Source: Diphasiastrum complanatum
Taxonomy: Eukaryota > Streptophyta > Lycopodiopsida > Lycopodiales > Lycopodiaceae
Assembly: GCA_029204225.1 (NCBI GenBank)
Contig: CM055097.1
Span: 54,978,367 to 55,042,366 of the forward strand
Direction: 5' to 3'
Length of the DNA stretch: 64,000 nt
Position 1 is the first letter of the stretch. Every line of letters begins with the position of its first letter. The notes under the pieces are model-generated. The model was not told where the DNA came from, did not search any database, and saw only the letters and a list, made by a program, of their open reading frames with translations. This document shows positions 1-10,372 of this stretch, piece after piece. The position numbers and the translations under genes are program-made.

Positions 1-397
1 TTAGGGATAGGTTTAGGGCTACTCATACCTGCCCAAAACCGTGATGGATCATGTATATATAGGTGATGATATCTCACCAAAATCAATCAAGCAATTTCAT
101 GTTTTTTCTCTCATAATGGTGCAATTGCTCTCTATGTTCATAATTGTTTGAGTACTTGTGATTACTAATGATTATAGGATTGAATGTAGGTCTGGTGTAC
201 AGTACTCAGACTGTGGGAGGCCGTACTTTCACACGTGTGAAGCCTTCTTCAAGGATTTGGGCCATTTAGTGAGGTTCAAGCATAGATTTTTGATGGATTT
301 TGATGGTTCAACTTGTGCTAATCTTATGAAATCATAATCTATTGTTTTTCTCATCATTTCAAGTGTTTTAGGATCCTTATTTGTTGTAATTTTTACA
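1..397 (+). repeat. Copia-1 5' LTR, right-hand 397 bp
   Basis: It matches 5473-5869 base for base in length and ends in CA at 396-397, directly before the primer-binding site. The outer 285 bp of this LTR lie left of the window. A TATA-like stretch (TATATATAGG) lies at about 53-62. Confidence 0.93.
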
Positions 398-409
398 TGG
401 TATCAGAGC
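398..409 (+). other. Primer-binding site (initiator-Met tRNA type)
   Basis: TGGTATCAGAGC directly follows the LTR end. It is the usual plant copia site, complementary to the 3' end of initiator Met tRNA, where minus-strand DNA synthesis starts. Confidence 0.92.
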
Positions 410-1204
410 CTAAAGGCTGAAATGAGCTAAATCCTTGGTTTTCATTCAATTTGATCACAATTTTTGATCTAAATCTTGTGTAGATTGGATCTTAGCATCT
501 AGTATTCATTCTAGAACTCAAAGTGAGTCAAATACATTGGAGATTGGTGTTGTGTGACTTCATTTGCAGGTGTTTAGGTGTCTAAAACCAGAGGCAAAGT
601 TGAATTCAATTCACATTACCAAGAAAGTTTTGCTTGCTCCAAGCATTGATTTCTAAGCAAGTTTTGGAGGTGATTTCATAGAGGAGGCTTTCTAGCATTC
701 AAGGAGAGGGAATATCAGAGAATTGGGGACTCTTCAAGGCTGTTCTAAGGTGTAGTAGACACCTCCTAAAGTGATTTAGGTTCAGTCCAACCATTGCTTG
801 ACTTATGCACCAAATTAGATCAATTTTTCATCAATTTTGATCATTTTTTGCTTGTGATTGGATAGTAGATTGTGTTGCATCCTCATTAAGTTCCATTTAG
901 ATCTTTTACAAGTGATTTTGGAAGTATATTAGGTTGCTGAAATTCACTCTTGATCAGATCATTTGGAAGCTTTAATGTTCTTTATAGAAAGAGGGGCAAT
1001 TCTACTAGTATTGTCTACTTCAATCAAGCAAGTGCATTGTTTCTAGTATTCTATGATTTGATTTTGTTAGAGATCATTCTTAGATCTTTATAGGAAGTCT
1101 ATTACTGATCTTTTCAGGTCCCTAATAAGTGGGATAAGGTAGACCTTCAATCAAATCAATAGAAGTAACCTTCATTTGTGTCAAGTCCTTGATTAGGAGA
1201 CTAG
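410..1204 (+). other. Copia-1 untranslated leader
   Basis: About 800 bp of AT-rich DNA between the primer site and the gag ATG, with no long ORF. This is a normal position for the packaging and leader region of plant copia elements. Confidence 0.75.
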
Positions 1205-3415
1205 ATGGCATCTATAAATGCATATCTTTTGGATACTAATGAAAGCCTCAACAAAACTAACTATTCCATATGGAAAGTTAGAATGGAATCTATCATGATC
1301 ATGCAAGATCTGATGGAAATTGTAAATGGTAAGGAGGGTGAACCTATTCATCCTCAAGAAAAAGCCAAATACATCAAGAGGTGCAATGTTGCACTACATT
1401 GCATAAAAATGAATGTTGCAAATGAACTCTTAAGAGAGGTAGGAGATTGCACTTCAGCTCAAGATGCTTGGGAGACTTTGAAAAAGGTCTATGAATCCAA
1501 GAACCAAACTAGAATGTTAGCTTTGAAGAATCAAATCTATAGAAGCTATCAAAAGAAAGGAGAGAGTGCACATACTTTTGTCCTAAGAGTAAAGGAATTG
1601 AACAAAGAGCTAGCCTTTATAGGTGATCCTATCAAGGTTGAAGAGCTTGTTCAACTCATATTGAATGGACTAAGCTTTGAATTTGACAATATGGTTCAGG
1701 GATATGCAATTATGGGTAAGCTACCCATACTTGAAGAACTCCAAGGCACACTCATGGCCGAGGAATCAAGAAGGAGCCAAATGCAAGAGAGGATGGATAG
1801 GCTTTCCATCCAAGGTGGAGATGACCAAGCTCTCTTCACCAAAGGCAAAGGCAAGTCCAAATGCAAAGGATCAACATTCAAGAAGTATACAAAGCTTGAG
1901 GATCAAGAAGGACCCCCAAAGGCATCTCCATCAACCACCAAAGTCAAGAAGGACAAATCAAAGGTGAAGTGCTACTATTTTAGCAAGATGGGGCATTATG
2001 CCTCGGAATGCTTCAAGAGGAAGCAAGATCAAAGCCAAGCCAACATGAGCAAAGAGGAGGAGGAGGAGAGTTTACATGAGGACTCTCTCATGATGTCCAT
2101 ATTTTCTTCAACAAGCTTCAAAGGAGAAGATCCTTGGTGGATTGACTCGGGTGCTAGTTCACACATGACTAGTAAAAGAGAGTTTTTCTCTTCTCTCTTA
2201 TCTTATGATGGACCTATAAAGTCTATCTATACAGCAAATGATGAAGCTTGTAAGATTGAAGGAGTTGGTAGCATTCCCCTTTGCTTAGGATCTTCCAAAA
2301 AGATCAACATAGAAGGTGTTTTGTACATTCCTACAATAACAAAGAATCTACCAAGTGTTGGCCAAATGGTAGACAATGGTTTCAATGTTGACTTTGCTTC
2401 AAATGAATGTTTCATCAAGAAGAAGGGTAAGATAGTGGCTAAGGGCACTAGACTTGGCAAACTTTATAAGTTGGATGCATTTGTGGATACTAATGTTGTC
2501 ATGTTGGCCGAGAAGAGCAAGATATCTACTTTTACTTTATGGCACAAAAGACTTGGACATGTCAACTCGGGTTCCATGGAGGCTATGATCAAGGAGGAGT
2601 ATGCTTTAGGCCTACCAAGGTCTATTGGGAAGGAAGACAAGGTTTGTAAAGCTTGTGCCTTATCCAAGGCACATAAGAAGGTGTTTCCTAACTCCATCAC
2701 AAAGTCATCTCATCCTCTTGAACTCATACACTCGGATGTGCACATTGCTAGCACCAAATCTAATGGAGGTTCATCCATGTTTTTAACCTTCATTGATGAC
2801 TACTCAAGATATTGTTGGGTGTTCTTACTTTCCTTCAAGTCTCAAGTATTTGATACTTTTGTAAAGTTCAAGTTGTTTGTGGAAAAGCATCATAATCATA
2901 GCATCAAGATTCTTAGAAGTGACAATGGTGGAGAATTCATCTCCAATGAGTTCAAGGCCTTTTGTGAGGAGGAAGGGATCAAGAAAGAGACTTCTTGTCC
3001 TTACACTCCTCAACAAAATGGAGTTGCTGAAAGAAGGAATAGAACATTATGTGAATGTTCTAAGGCTTTAAGATTAGATGCTTGTTTGCTCAAATCCTTT
3101 TTGGGTGAGTCTCTTGTATGTGCAAACTACTTGATGAATAGGGTGTCTTGCAAAGCAATTGAAGACAAAACTCCTTATGAGATGTTGTATGGAAAGAAAC
3201 CCAATCTTAATCACTTGAAAGTTTTTGGGTGTATATGTTATGTGCATGTGCCATTGGAAACAAGAACCAAGGAGGATCCATCTTCCACAAGAGGGATCAT
3301 GCTTGGATATGCAAGCTCAAGCAAGGGCTACAAAGTCTATCTCCCATCCTTAAACAAATTTGTTGTTTCAAGGGATGTCATCTTTGATGAACATCATATG
3401 CATATGCTTGAATAA
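1205..3415 (+). CDS. Copia-1 Gag-protease-integrase polyprotein, 736 aa, ending at an in-frame TAA
   Basis: The N-terminal about 200 residues are copia Gag (UBN2 type, with SIWKVRMES near residue 22). A zinc knuckle begins at C256, but its second cysteine position (residue 259) is Phe, leaving C-X2-F-X4-H-X4-C. The aspartic protease motif DSGASSH starts at D314. The integrase has the HHCC zinc domain at about 446-490 and the D-D-35-E triad at D511, D573 and E609, followed by NGVAERRNRT. The ATG at 1205 is the first good start after the leader. Translation ends at TAA 3413-3415. RT-RNase H resumes in the same frame downstream, so this is either a nonsense mutation or a readthrough site. Copia elements normally encode one continuous polyprotein. 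Confidence 0.9.
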   Translation: MASINAYLLDTNESLNKTNYSIWKVRMESIMIMQDLMEIVNGKEGEPIHPQEKAKYIKRCNVALHCIKMNVANELLREVGDCTSAQDAWETLKKVYESKNQTRMLALKNQIYRSYQKKGESAHTFVLRVKELNKELAFIGDPIKVEELVQLILNGLSFEFDNMVQGYAIMGKLPILEELQGTLMAEESRRSQMQERMDRLSIQGGDDQALFTKGKGKSKCKGSTFKKYTKLEDQEGPPKASPSTTKVKKDKSKVKCYYFSKMGHYASECFKRKQDQSQANMSKEEEEESLHEDSLMMSIFSSTSFKGEDPWWIDSGASSHMTSKREFFSSLLSYDGPIKSIYTANDEACKIEGVGSIPLCLGSSKKINIEGVLYIPTITKNLPSVGQMVDNGFNVDFASNECFIKKKGKIVAKGTRLGKLYKLDAFVDTNVVMLAEKSKISTFTLWHKRLGHVNSGSMEAMIKEEYALGLPRSIGKEDKVCKACALSKAHKKVFPNSITKSSHPLELIHSDVHIASTKSNGGSSMFLTFIDDYSRYCWVFLLSFKSQVFDTFVKFKLFVEKHHNHSIKILRSDNGGEFISNEFKAFCEEEGIKKETSCPYTPQQNGVAERRNRTLCECSKALRLDACLLKSFLGESLVCANYLMNRVSCKAIEDKTPYEMLYGKKPNLNHLKVFGCICYVHVPLETRTKEDPSSTRGIMLGYASSSKGYKVYLPSLNKFVVSRDVIFDEHHMHMLE

Positions 3416-5173
3416 GGCTCAAGTGCTCCAACAATCAAGAAGAAGATGGCCGAGGAGCAAGATCTTGGTTTTGAGGAGGAGCTCATGGAGGAGCAAGCAC
3501 CAAACCCACCTATCACACCAAGGAGATCTTCAAGGGCAAAAGTGGAGCCATCAAGGCTCACATATCAAGGCAAAGGACAGCAAGTTGAGGGTATCTCATC
3601 CACTTCTTATGCTTTATCTAGTTTTGAAGAACCATCTAATGTTGAAGATGCATTGAACTCCAAAGAATGGTATAAAGCTATGTTGGATGAGTATGATGCC
3701 TTGATTGAGAATGAAACTTGGTTGCTTGTTGAGAGACCTCAAAGGAATGTAATAGGATGCAAGTGGGTCTTCAAGCTTAAGTTGAATGCAAATGGGAGTG
3801 TTAACAAACATAAATCAAGATTAGTTGCAAAAGGTTATGCTCAAGAGAGAGGGATAGACTATGAGGAAACTTTTGCACCCGTGGCCAAGATGGTCACAAT
3901 AAGGCTAATCATTGCACTTGCATCACATTTTGGATGGATTCTATGTCAAATGGATGTCTCTAATGCTTTCTTGAATGGTTTTTTGGAAGAGGATATCTAT
4001 ATGGAGCAGCCACAAGGGTTCATCAAGCATGGAATGGAGAACAAAGTATGCCATCTCCAAAGAAGCATCTATGGCTTGAAGCAAGCCTCGAGATCTTGGA
4101 ATTCAAGACTACATTGCTATCTTATTTCACTTTCTTTTGTTCAAAGTGAATATGATCCCACTCTTTACATTAAGTTTTATGATGTTGGTATTGTACTTTT
4201 ACTCATTTATGTAGATGACATCATAATTAGTGGAAATAGTGTTGATGGTATTGAAAAACTCAAGATAGATCTATCCTTAGAGTTCAAGATGGTAGATCTA
4301 GGGTGTCTTCACTTCATCTTAGGCATAGAAGTACTTAGAGGGTCTGATTTTATCTTTATAAGTCAAGTAAACTATGCTCAAAGTCTTTTGAAGAAGTTTA
4401 AGATGGAAGTATGCAAAAGTGTTGACACACCAATGGAGCAAGATGTAAAAGTGCCAAATGAAGATGATGAAAGATCCTTCATGGACATCACTTTGTTTAG
4501 GCAACTTATAGGTTCCTTAATGTGGATCTCTATAACTAGACCAGATCTTAGCTTTAGTGTATGTAGGTTGAGCCAATCCATGCAAAAGCCATTGAATATC
4601 CATTGGAAAAAGGCTAAGAGGATTCTAAGATACATCTCGGGTACATTGGATTTTGGGATTCTATATAGAGGAGATGTGATTAACCTTCATGCATTTAGTG
4701 ATTCAGATTTTGCAGGGGACAAGAGGGATAGGAAATCAACAAGTGCCTATTCAACTTTCATAGGAGAAGGTGTGGTTTCATGGCTTTCAAAAAAGCAAGA
4801 AACTATATCTCTATCTTCAACCGAGGCCGAGTACAAAGCTTTGACAACCACTACAAAGGGGGTACTTTGGATCAAGAGATTATTGGTGGAACTAAAGATC
4901 ATGGATTCAGAGGAGGCACCAATCATCTACAATGACAATATATCAGCCCAACACCTTGCATCTAATCCAATCTTCCATGCAAGATCTAAGCACATTGAGA
5001 TATGCCATCACTTTGTGAGAGAAATGGTGCAAGCCAAGGAGATTGCTTTGGAGCATGTTCCAAGCAATGAATGTGTAGCTGATCTACTTACTAAACCACT
5101 TCAAAAGACACCTTTTATGAAGTTCAGATCATCACTTGGAGTGACTAGTAAAGCAATGATTGAACCAAGCTAG
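3416..5173 (+). CDS. Copia-1 reverse transcriptase-RNase H half of the polyprotein
   Basis: This is open in the same frame as the upstream ORF, directly after the TAA at 3413-3415. The first internal ATG is at 3446, ten codons in. From the ATG it is 575 aa. The RT domain begins with the usual copia GCKWVFK block near residue 105 and has the catalytic YVDD with aspartates at residues 257-258. RNase H follows, with SDSDFAGD near residue 418 and SLSSTEAEYKAL after it, and ends in the copia C-terminus (ADLLTKPL). No internal stop is present. Without readthrough or re-initiation at 3446, RT would not be made. Young LTRs fit either a recent knock-out mutation or tolerated readthrough. Confidence 0.9.
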   Translation, partial: GSSAPTIKKKMAEEQDLGFEEELMEEQAPNPPITPRRSSRAKVEPSRLTYQGKGQQVEGISSTSYALSSFEEPSNVEDALNSKEWYKAMLDEYDALIENETWLLVERPQRNVIGCKWVFKLKLNANGSVNKHKSRLVAKGYAQERGIDYEETFAPVAKMVTIRLIIALASHFGWILCQMDVSNAFLNGFLEEDIYMEQPQGFIKHGMENKVCHLQRSIYGLKQASRSWNSRLHCYLISLSFVQSEYDPTLYIKFYDVGIVLLLIYVDDIIISGNSVDGIEKLKIDLSLEFKMVDLGCLHFILGIEVLRGSDFIFISQVNYAQSLLKKFKMEVCKSVDTPMEQDVKVPNEDDERSFMDITLFRQLIGSLMWISITRPDLSFSVCRLSQSMQKPLNIHWKKAKRILRYISGTLDFGILYRGDVINLHAFSDSDFAGDKRDRKSTSAYSTFIGEGVVSWLSKKQETISLSSTEAEYKALTTTTKGVLWIKRLLVELKIMDSEEAPIIYNDNISAQHLASNPIFHARSKHIEICHHFVREMVQAKEIALEHVPSNECVADLLTKPLQKTPFMKFRSSLGVTSKAMIEPS

Positions 5174-5176
5174 ATA

Positions 5177-5187
5177 GTGAGGAGGAG
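5177..5187 (+). other. Polypurine tract of Copia-1
   Basis: Purine-rich GTGAGGAGGAG lies directly before the TG of the 3' LTR. This is the expected plus-strand priming site. Confidence 0.85.
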
Positions 5188-5869
5188 TGTTAAAAATTCA
5201 CAATTCTAGCTTGACTAGTTTTGGTCATATGACTTGTAAATAGTTAGATGGTCATGATGTGGCTTGTCACACGTGCCAAATAGCATAGGATTCCATTCAT
5301 AAGGATGTTCTCAAGTAGACCTAAGTGTTAGAACCTTTGGAATGAGTCCAAATTATGCTTAGATACAAGGGAGAAAAAATAGGAGCTATTTTTGGTAATT
5401 TTTGCATTGTTGAGGGATCTCCAAGATTCCAAACCTAACTTGGTAGGGATGAAAGATCCACCAAAATTAGCATTAGGGATAGGTTTAGGGCTACTCATAC
5501 CTGCCCAAAACCATGATGGATCATGTATATATAGGTGATGATATCTCACCAAAATCAATCAAGCAATTTCATGTTTTTTCTCTCATAATGGTGCAATTGC
5601 TCTCTATGTTCATAATTGTTTGAGTACTTGTGATTACTAATGATTATAGGATTGAATGTAGGTCTGGTGTACAGTACTCAGACTGTGGGAGGCCGTACTT
5701 TCACACATGTGAAGCCTTCTTCAAGGATTTGGGCCATTTAGTGAGGTTCAAGCATAGATTTTTGATGGATTTTGATGGTTCAACTTGTGCTAATCTTATG
5801 AAATCATAATCTATTGTTTTCCTCATCATTTCAAGTGTTTTAAGATCCTTATTTGCTGTAATTTTTATA
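5188..5869 (+). repeat. Copia-1 3' LTR, 682 bp
   Basis: It starts TGTTAAAAATTC after the polypurine tract. The end at 5869 is set by alignment with the 5' LTR; the terminal CA is TA here. A TATA-like stretch lies at about 5525-5534. The palindrome CACACGTGTG of the 5' LTR (230-239) reads CACACATGTG here (5702-5711). Confidence 0.93.
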
Positions 5870-5879
5870 GTACCATGTG

Positions 5880-7435
5880 TCGTTTTTCGATCCTTTTCAA
5901 ATTTTGTGACCTTTTGAAACTTTTCAACTCTTTGCAAAAAATGTTCCACTCTTTCAAAAAAATTTCGTAACTTTGGAATTTTTTACCCTTTGATAGTTTT
6001 TGCCCCTTCAAAATTTTTTCACTCTTTTTCAATTTTTGACCCTTTGAAATTTTTTCAACCCTTTGCAATTTTTCACCCCTTTGAAATTTTATTCACCCAT
6101 TGTAATTTTTCGACCCCCCTTTACTTGTTCAACTCTTTGCAATTTTTCGACCCTTCGATTTTTTGAGATTTTCTCATTTTTGGATTTTTCGATATTTCCT
6201 AAATTTTAGGTTTTCAAATTTTTCTAATTTTTGGGTTTTTTGATTTTCGAATTGTTTAGGTTCTTTCTGGACTCCATAACACTTGCATTTTCTAAAACTT
6301 AGCATTTTTTGAGTTATTTGATTTTTTTCAAGTTTTTCAATTTATTCGAGGTTTTGAGTCTTTTTCAACATTTTCGAGTTTTGGATTTCTCAAGTTTTTC
6401 GGGATTTTAAAATTTTTGGATTTTTAAATTTTTTAACATTTCGGCATCCGATGCCCAGATCGTTTTGCATCCGACGCCCATTTAATTTTTTTGAGTTTTT
6501 CAACGTTTTCAGATTTTTTTCGACTTTATCACATTTAAATTTTTCGACTTTTTTTTGAATTTTGTCAAGTTTTTTAGATTTTTGAGTTTTTCGAAAAAAA
6601 AAATTCACGTTTTTCAAATTTTTGAATTTTTCGAGTTCTTTTTTGATTGTTTCAAAATTTCGCAATTTGCGAGTTATTTGTGAGTTTTTTCTTTCGAGTT
6701 TTAGCGTTTTTCAAATTTTCGAGTTTTTTTTAGGTATTTTTGGTTTTTCGATTTTTTTTCTAACACTTTTTGTTTTGTTTTTTTCATTTTTACCATACTT
6801 GAGATTTTTTGATATGCGACTTGATGTTTTCCAAAAATTTTCGATACTATATCGACTCGAACAATCCGAGATTTTTCGATATCTATAATCAGATTTTTTG
6901 AAATTGTATCGACTTGATTTTTTCAAGCTTTTCCGAGACACTACAAATTTTTTCGATACTTTGTATTTTTTTATCCTTGGACATTTTTTCGATATTTTCA
7001 ATTTTTCGATCCTTTTACATTGTTTCGATACTTTTGAAATTTTTTATCCTAGATTTTTTCCAGCCATATTTTTTTGAGCTCTCATTTTTTTGAGTCCATA
7101 TTTTTTCGAGCCGTTAATTTTCGATCCCTTATTTTTTTCAAGTCTTTATTTTTTGGAGTCATTATTTTTCAATCCATTATTTTTTCAATAATACATTTTT
7201 TCGAGCCCTGACTTTTCGAGTTTATTTTTTAGTTTTATTTTTCAAGTTTCGTTTTTCGAGTTTCATTCTTTCGAGTTTTATTTTTCAAGTTTTATGTTTC
7301 GATGTCTTATTTTTCAATCTCTTATTTTTGGACTCGTAATTTTTTAATCCCTTGTAACTTTTTCGATACTTTATACTTTTTTTCATCCACTGTGCTTTTC
7401 AATCTCATTTTTTTTTTTCGATCCAGTTCTATCCG
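5880..7435. repeat. T-rich cryptic repeat built on TTTTTCGA-like words
   Basis: About 1.5 kb in which the + strand is dominated by T runs broken by short words such as TTTTCGA, TTTTCAA and TTCGAG every 10-25 bases. There is no fixed period and no coding sign. ORFs here encode only Lys- or Phe-rich low-complexity peptides. Two GCATCCGA(T/C)GCCCA words at about 6443-6481 foreshadow the next block. Confidence 0.7.
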
Positions 7436-8480
7436 ACGTCTGTTGTATCCGCCAACCTCCATCCGACGTCCTCCACTTTCATTTGTATCCGACACCCTTC
7501 CTCATCAGTTTCATCTGGCGTCCCATCTCATTAGTTCCATTCGATGCCCATTGCATCTGCCAACCATTTGCATCTGCTAGTGCCTTCCAACCACTGCATC
7601 CGACACATTTGCATCCGCTACTGCATTTTGTTATATCTGTCCTTGCATTCCCTTTGCATTCCACAGTTGGCATCCGACGAACTTCAGAATACATCTGATG
7701 AGTTATCACAGTATTTTATATCTGACTCCTTAATCTCTCGTCACATCCAATTTTATGTCTGATGTTTGACTATTTCATATTGATTGAAATACATCCGATG
7801 ACCATTTTTCTATCTTACATTCAATGTTATATCTGATGGTTCGTATACGACCAAAACCCATTGAATGTTAAAACCAAGGCTCTTTAGCCGAGGCTTTCAT
7901 CCGAATGTTTTAAACCAACTCTCTTCCACTGAACTCTTCAACCGAATCTTCACTAAGGAACTCAAACCGAGTCTTCTCGGCCGAGAGGTTCAACCGAAGT
8001 TTTTCACCATAGGCATTATTTGACATCCATTCTCTGATGCATGAAATTTTTGTTTGACAAGCACTTTATATTTATCGACTCTCTATAAACAGCAAGTCAT
8101 ACTTGTAGAATAGCTCAAGAATGAATTTTTTTATTTATCTATCCATCTCCAAATCACCTTATAGAGAGTTTAGAATATTTGTGCATAATCAAGTTTTTGA
8201 GAGATCCATGCCACTTCACAGTTGATTCCTACTTATAGTAGAAATATTGGTCTTCAAGTCAACTATAGAAAAACTGTGAAAATTTGGTACAAATGTTCCA
8301 ACAGACCGCTCCACCACATATTCTACCTGAGTGACACGACCAAGTGCTCTCATAGAGTGCTACAATCACCTCGACTTCTGTCGCATCTCTTGATCAAGCT
8401 TTAACAAAATCTTTCAACCAAGGCATTCTAGCCGCAACCATTACCCAATCAACCGTTGGCATCAACCGACAGACCAGCCA
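7436..8480. repeat. Degenerate interspersed ATCCGACG / AACCGA word repeat
   Basis: From 7436 to about 7850 the words ATCCGACG, ATCCGCCA, ATCTGATG and CATCCGAT recur every 15-30 bases. From about 7860 to 8460 they give way to AACCGAG and GCCGAGG words. Spacing is irregular, so this is cryptic simplicity rather than a clean tandem array. No gene is seen. It may be an old satellite or the low-complexity part of a large element. Confidence 0.55.
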
Positions 8481-8666
8481 AATGAGTCATTTATTCAATG
8501 AAAGTATAGCTTGGATACTATCAAAGATCTAGAGCTAGCAGCTGCATGTGCCTATATCACCAAATGTGTAACAGTGAGACAATTTTCATGAAGAGGAACA
8601 CAAATTGCAGACCTGATCAGCAGGACCAGATAAACATCACCTGCCACTTCCTCCCAACAACTATCG

Positions 8667-9023
8667 TTGATAGATACTCTGTTCCCATCGTTTAGAGATG
8701 CGTGTAGACATAGGCTTATAATAAATGATGCGATGGAGTGGAGTAATTGCTTGCGGGAGGCAGTTTCATGGGGGACTCCATCCCAGCTCCATCTCATGTA
8801 TGTTATGCTTTTATTGACCTGTGCCCCTTTTGACCCACTAGATCTTTGGAGGAGTGTAGAGCTGTATTTAGTTGAGGATTATACGCATGAGTTGGGACAT
8901 GCAGTAATGTGCGAAAACATTGTTGTGAGTCAGTTTCTGATAGATAGAGCTATATTTGACATTGAGATGCATATGCAGGCAGTAGGAAAGTCTTTAGAAA
9001 ATTTTGGGTTTATGATTCCTTAG
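8667..9023 (+). pseudogene. Helitron-type helicase fragment, region before the helicase core
   Basis: The open frame (118 codons, first codon TTG, so not a true start) has the typical Pif1-like Helitron helicase block: F-P-S-F-R-D-A-C near residue 6, a WxxxLREAVSW segment, a hydrophobic LMYVMLLLTCAP stretch, DLWRSVELYLVED, and a closing VGKSLENFGF motif. In intact RepHel proteins this region sits between Rep and the P-loop helicase. A later piece of the same protein type is at 12905-13270. The P-loop region expected between them is absent, so the gene has an internal deletion as well as the later copia insertion. I assign it by recognition of the block pattern and cannot run a profile search. 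Confidence 0.65.
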
Positions 9024-9155
9024 AGTTATACTACATGTGGGGCGACGTGGCAGTCGTGTACAAATTGTTAGTACATCACTTAAGTGTTTCTTTTTTTGGA
9101 AATATATTGAGATGCACCAATTGTCGACGAACATGTGTGTAATGAGTGTGGAAGG
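9024..9155 (+). other. Helitron remnant linker up to the copia insertion point
   Basis: About 130 bp without coding potential between the first helicase fragment and the Copia-B insertion. It ends in GAAGG (9151-9155), the left copy of the Copia-B target-site duplication. Confidence 0.5.
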
Positions 9156-10361
9156 TGTTGGAGAAAGAGGGTGTGTGAGTGTGAGAAACTAAAATGCTCA
9201 AAAAGAAAATGAACACGAAAAGAAACGAACTCGACAAAAATTGTTCGTGCGTAGCGGAATGAGCTATATTACTCTTTCCCTAAGCATGACTACGCCTATC
9301 AGAAACGAACAGAACGTTAGTGATTAAAATCATGGTCGATCTGATTACGTAGCCAAACATTAAGCAACAAAACATTAGAAGGATAATTTGTCGCGAACAG
9401 CTAGGCAAACTATTTGTCACCAATGATTCGCAAAGAGCTAGACTGAGCTAGACTGATAATCAGTTGCGAATTAGTCACGAAAGGCAAGACTAAATATTAG
9501 TCGTGAACAGCTAGACTAATAATAATTTGGTAAGAACAGATTACCAGATTGAGCAATAAGAGAGTCAGCAGAATGTAAAAAGGCATAGCAATATTGACAC
9601 AAATCTAAACGTAGAACAAAACAAGGCTGTCATCAGATTAAGTATATCAAAATATATATGTCAATAATGTTGTGGAGCACAAGACAATAGTGGACGAAAC
9701 CGCGTGCTCTACAATGCTAATCCAATTTGTAAAAGAAATGAACCTATTATTGACAATACAAAGAATCAATGCACGAGAGCATCTACTTCGTCTATCTCTA
9801 ATAAGCTTCTGATGCTATTGTTTTCACACACGTTGTTATCTCACATATTATTATACGCAAATGGTATTCAATATATATACACAATTTTACAGGTGTGCAG
9901 ATGAAGAAAGTACAAAGTGAATGTGTTGTTTGTAGGAGATCGTGGGTGGCTGCTGTCGTTGTCAACTCTATTTGCATAGTTGGATGGGATGAGCGTGAAA
10001 AGGCCGCGACGTCAGCCTTTGCTGAAATGAACATTGGTGAAGATGCAAAAAATGCAACACTCTGACAAATGTCTTAAGATTTGATTTATAAGGTGCCTTC
10101 CCTTTTCTGTAAGGGCACCTTCGACATTCTTGTAAGGCAGTGTCGTCTTTTTTGTTTGTCACAAATCACGTGTAAAAACACAATATTGTATTTTTCATCT
10201 TTTTCACCTGTGGAAATTTACTTATATTTATGCAAACAGTCATGTTTTTCGCCTGTTTTATTTTACATGTAAATATGCAGACTGTGCGACAACATGAAAT
10301 GCAACATGAATGGAGACAGATTAACATGGGATTTAGGAGAGCAGAGGAGATAAATCCAACA
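9156..10361 (-). repeat. Copia-B 3' LTR (left, longer copy)
   Basis: About 1.2 kb with TGTTGGA/TCCAACA termini. It holds a TATA-like stretch at about 9869-9880 (on the minus strand GTATATATATTGA). It keeps a block of about 380 bp (roughly 9588-9969) missing from the other LTR. Confidence 0.88.
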
Positions 10362-10372
10362 CCCCTCGTTAA
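10362..10372 (-). other. Copia-B polypurine tract
   Basis: On the minus strand a short purine run ending GAGGGG lies directly before the TGTTGGAT start of the LTR, consistent with a polypurine tract. Confidence 0.6.

Larger units (their letters stand above)
1..5869 (+). mobile_element. Copia-1: near-complete Ty1/copia LTR retrotransposon, 5' LTR cut by the window edge
   Basis: Positions 1-397 recur without gaps at 5473-5869 with 6 mismatches by my count (about 98.5% identity), so they are the inner part of a 5' LTR and the matching part of the 3' LTR. The order LTR, Met-tRNA primer site, leader, gag, protease, integrase, RT, RNase H, polypurine tract, LTR is the copia order (integrase before RT). 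The low LTR divergence implies a young insertion. The left target-site duplication lies outside the window and cannot be tested. All catalytic motifs are present, but one in-frame stop splits the polyprotein and one gag zinc-knuckle cysteine is lost, so this copy may be non-autonomous. Confidence 0.95.

Noticed and set aside
1-20. TTTAGGG-like telomeric words at the window start and near 5473, 14541, 17810
   Set aside because: Isolated single words inside LTRs or unrelated repeats, with no telomeric tandem array.
7302-7762. ORFs in the ATCCGA repeat zone
   Set aside because: Compositional ORFs within a word-repeat region. Amino-acid repeats follow the DNA words.
8552-8797. 81-aa minus-strand ORF
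   Set aside because: Overlaps the Helitron helicase fragment on the + strand, which has recognisable motifs. No motif on the minus strand.
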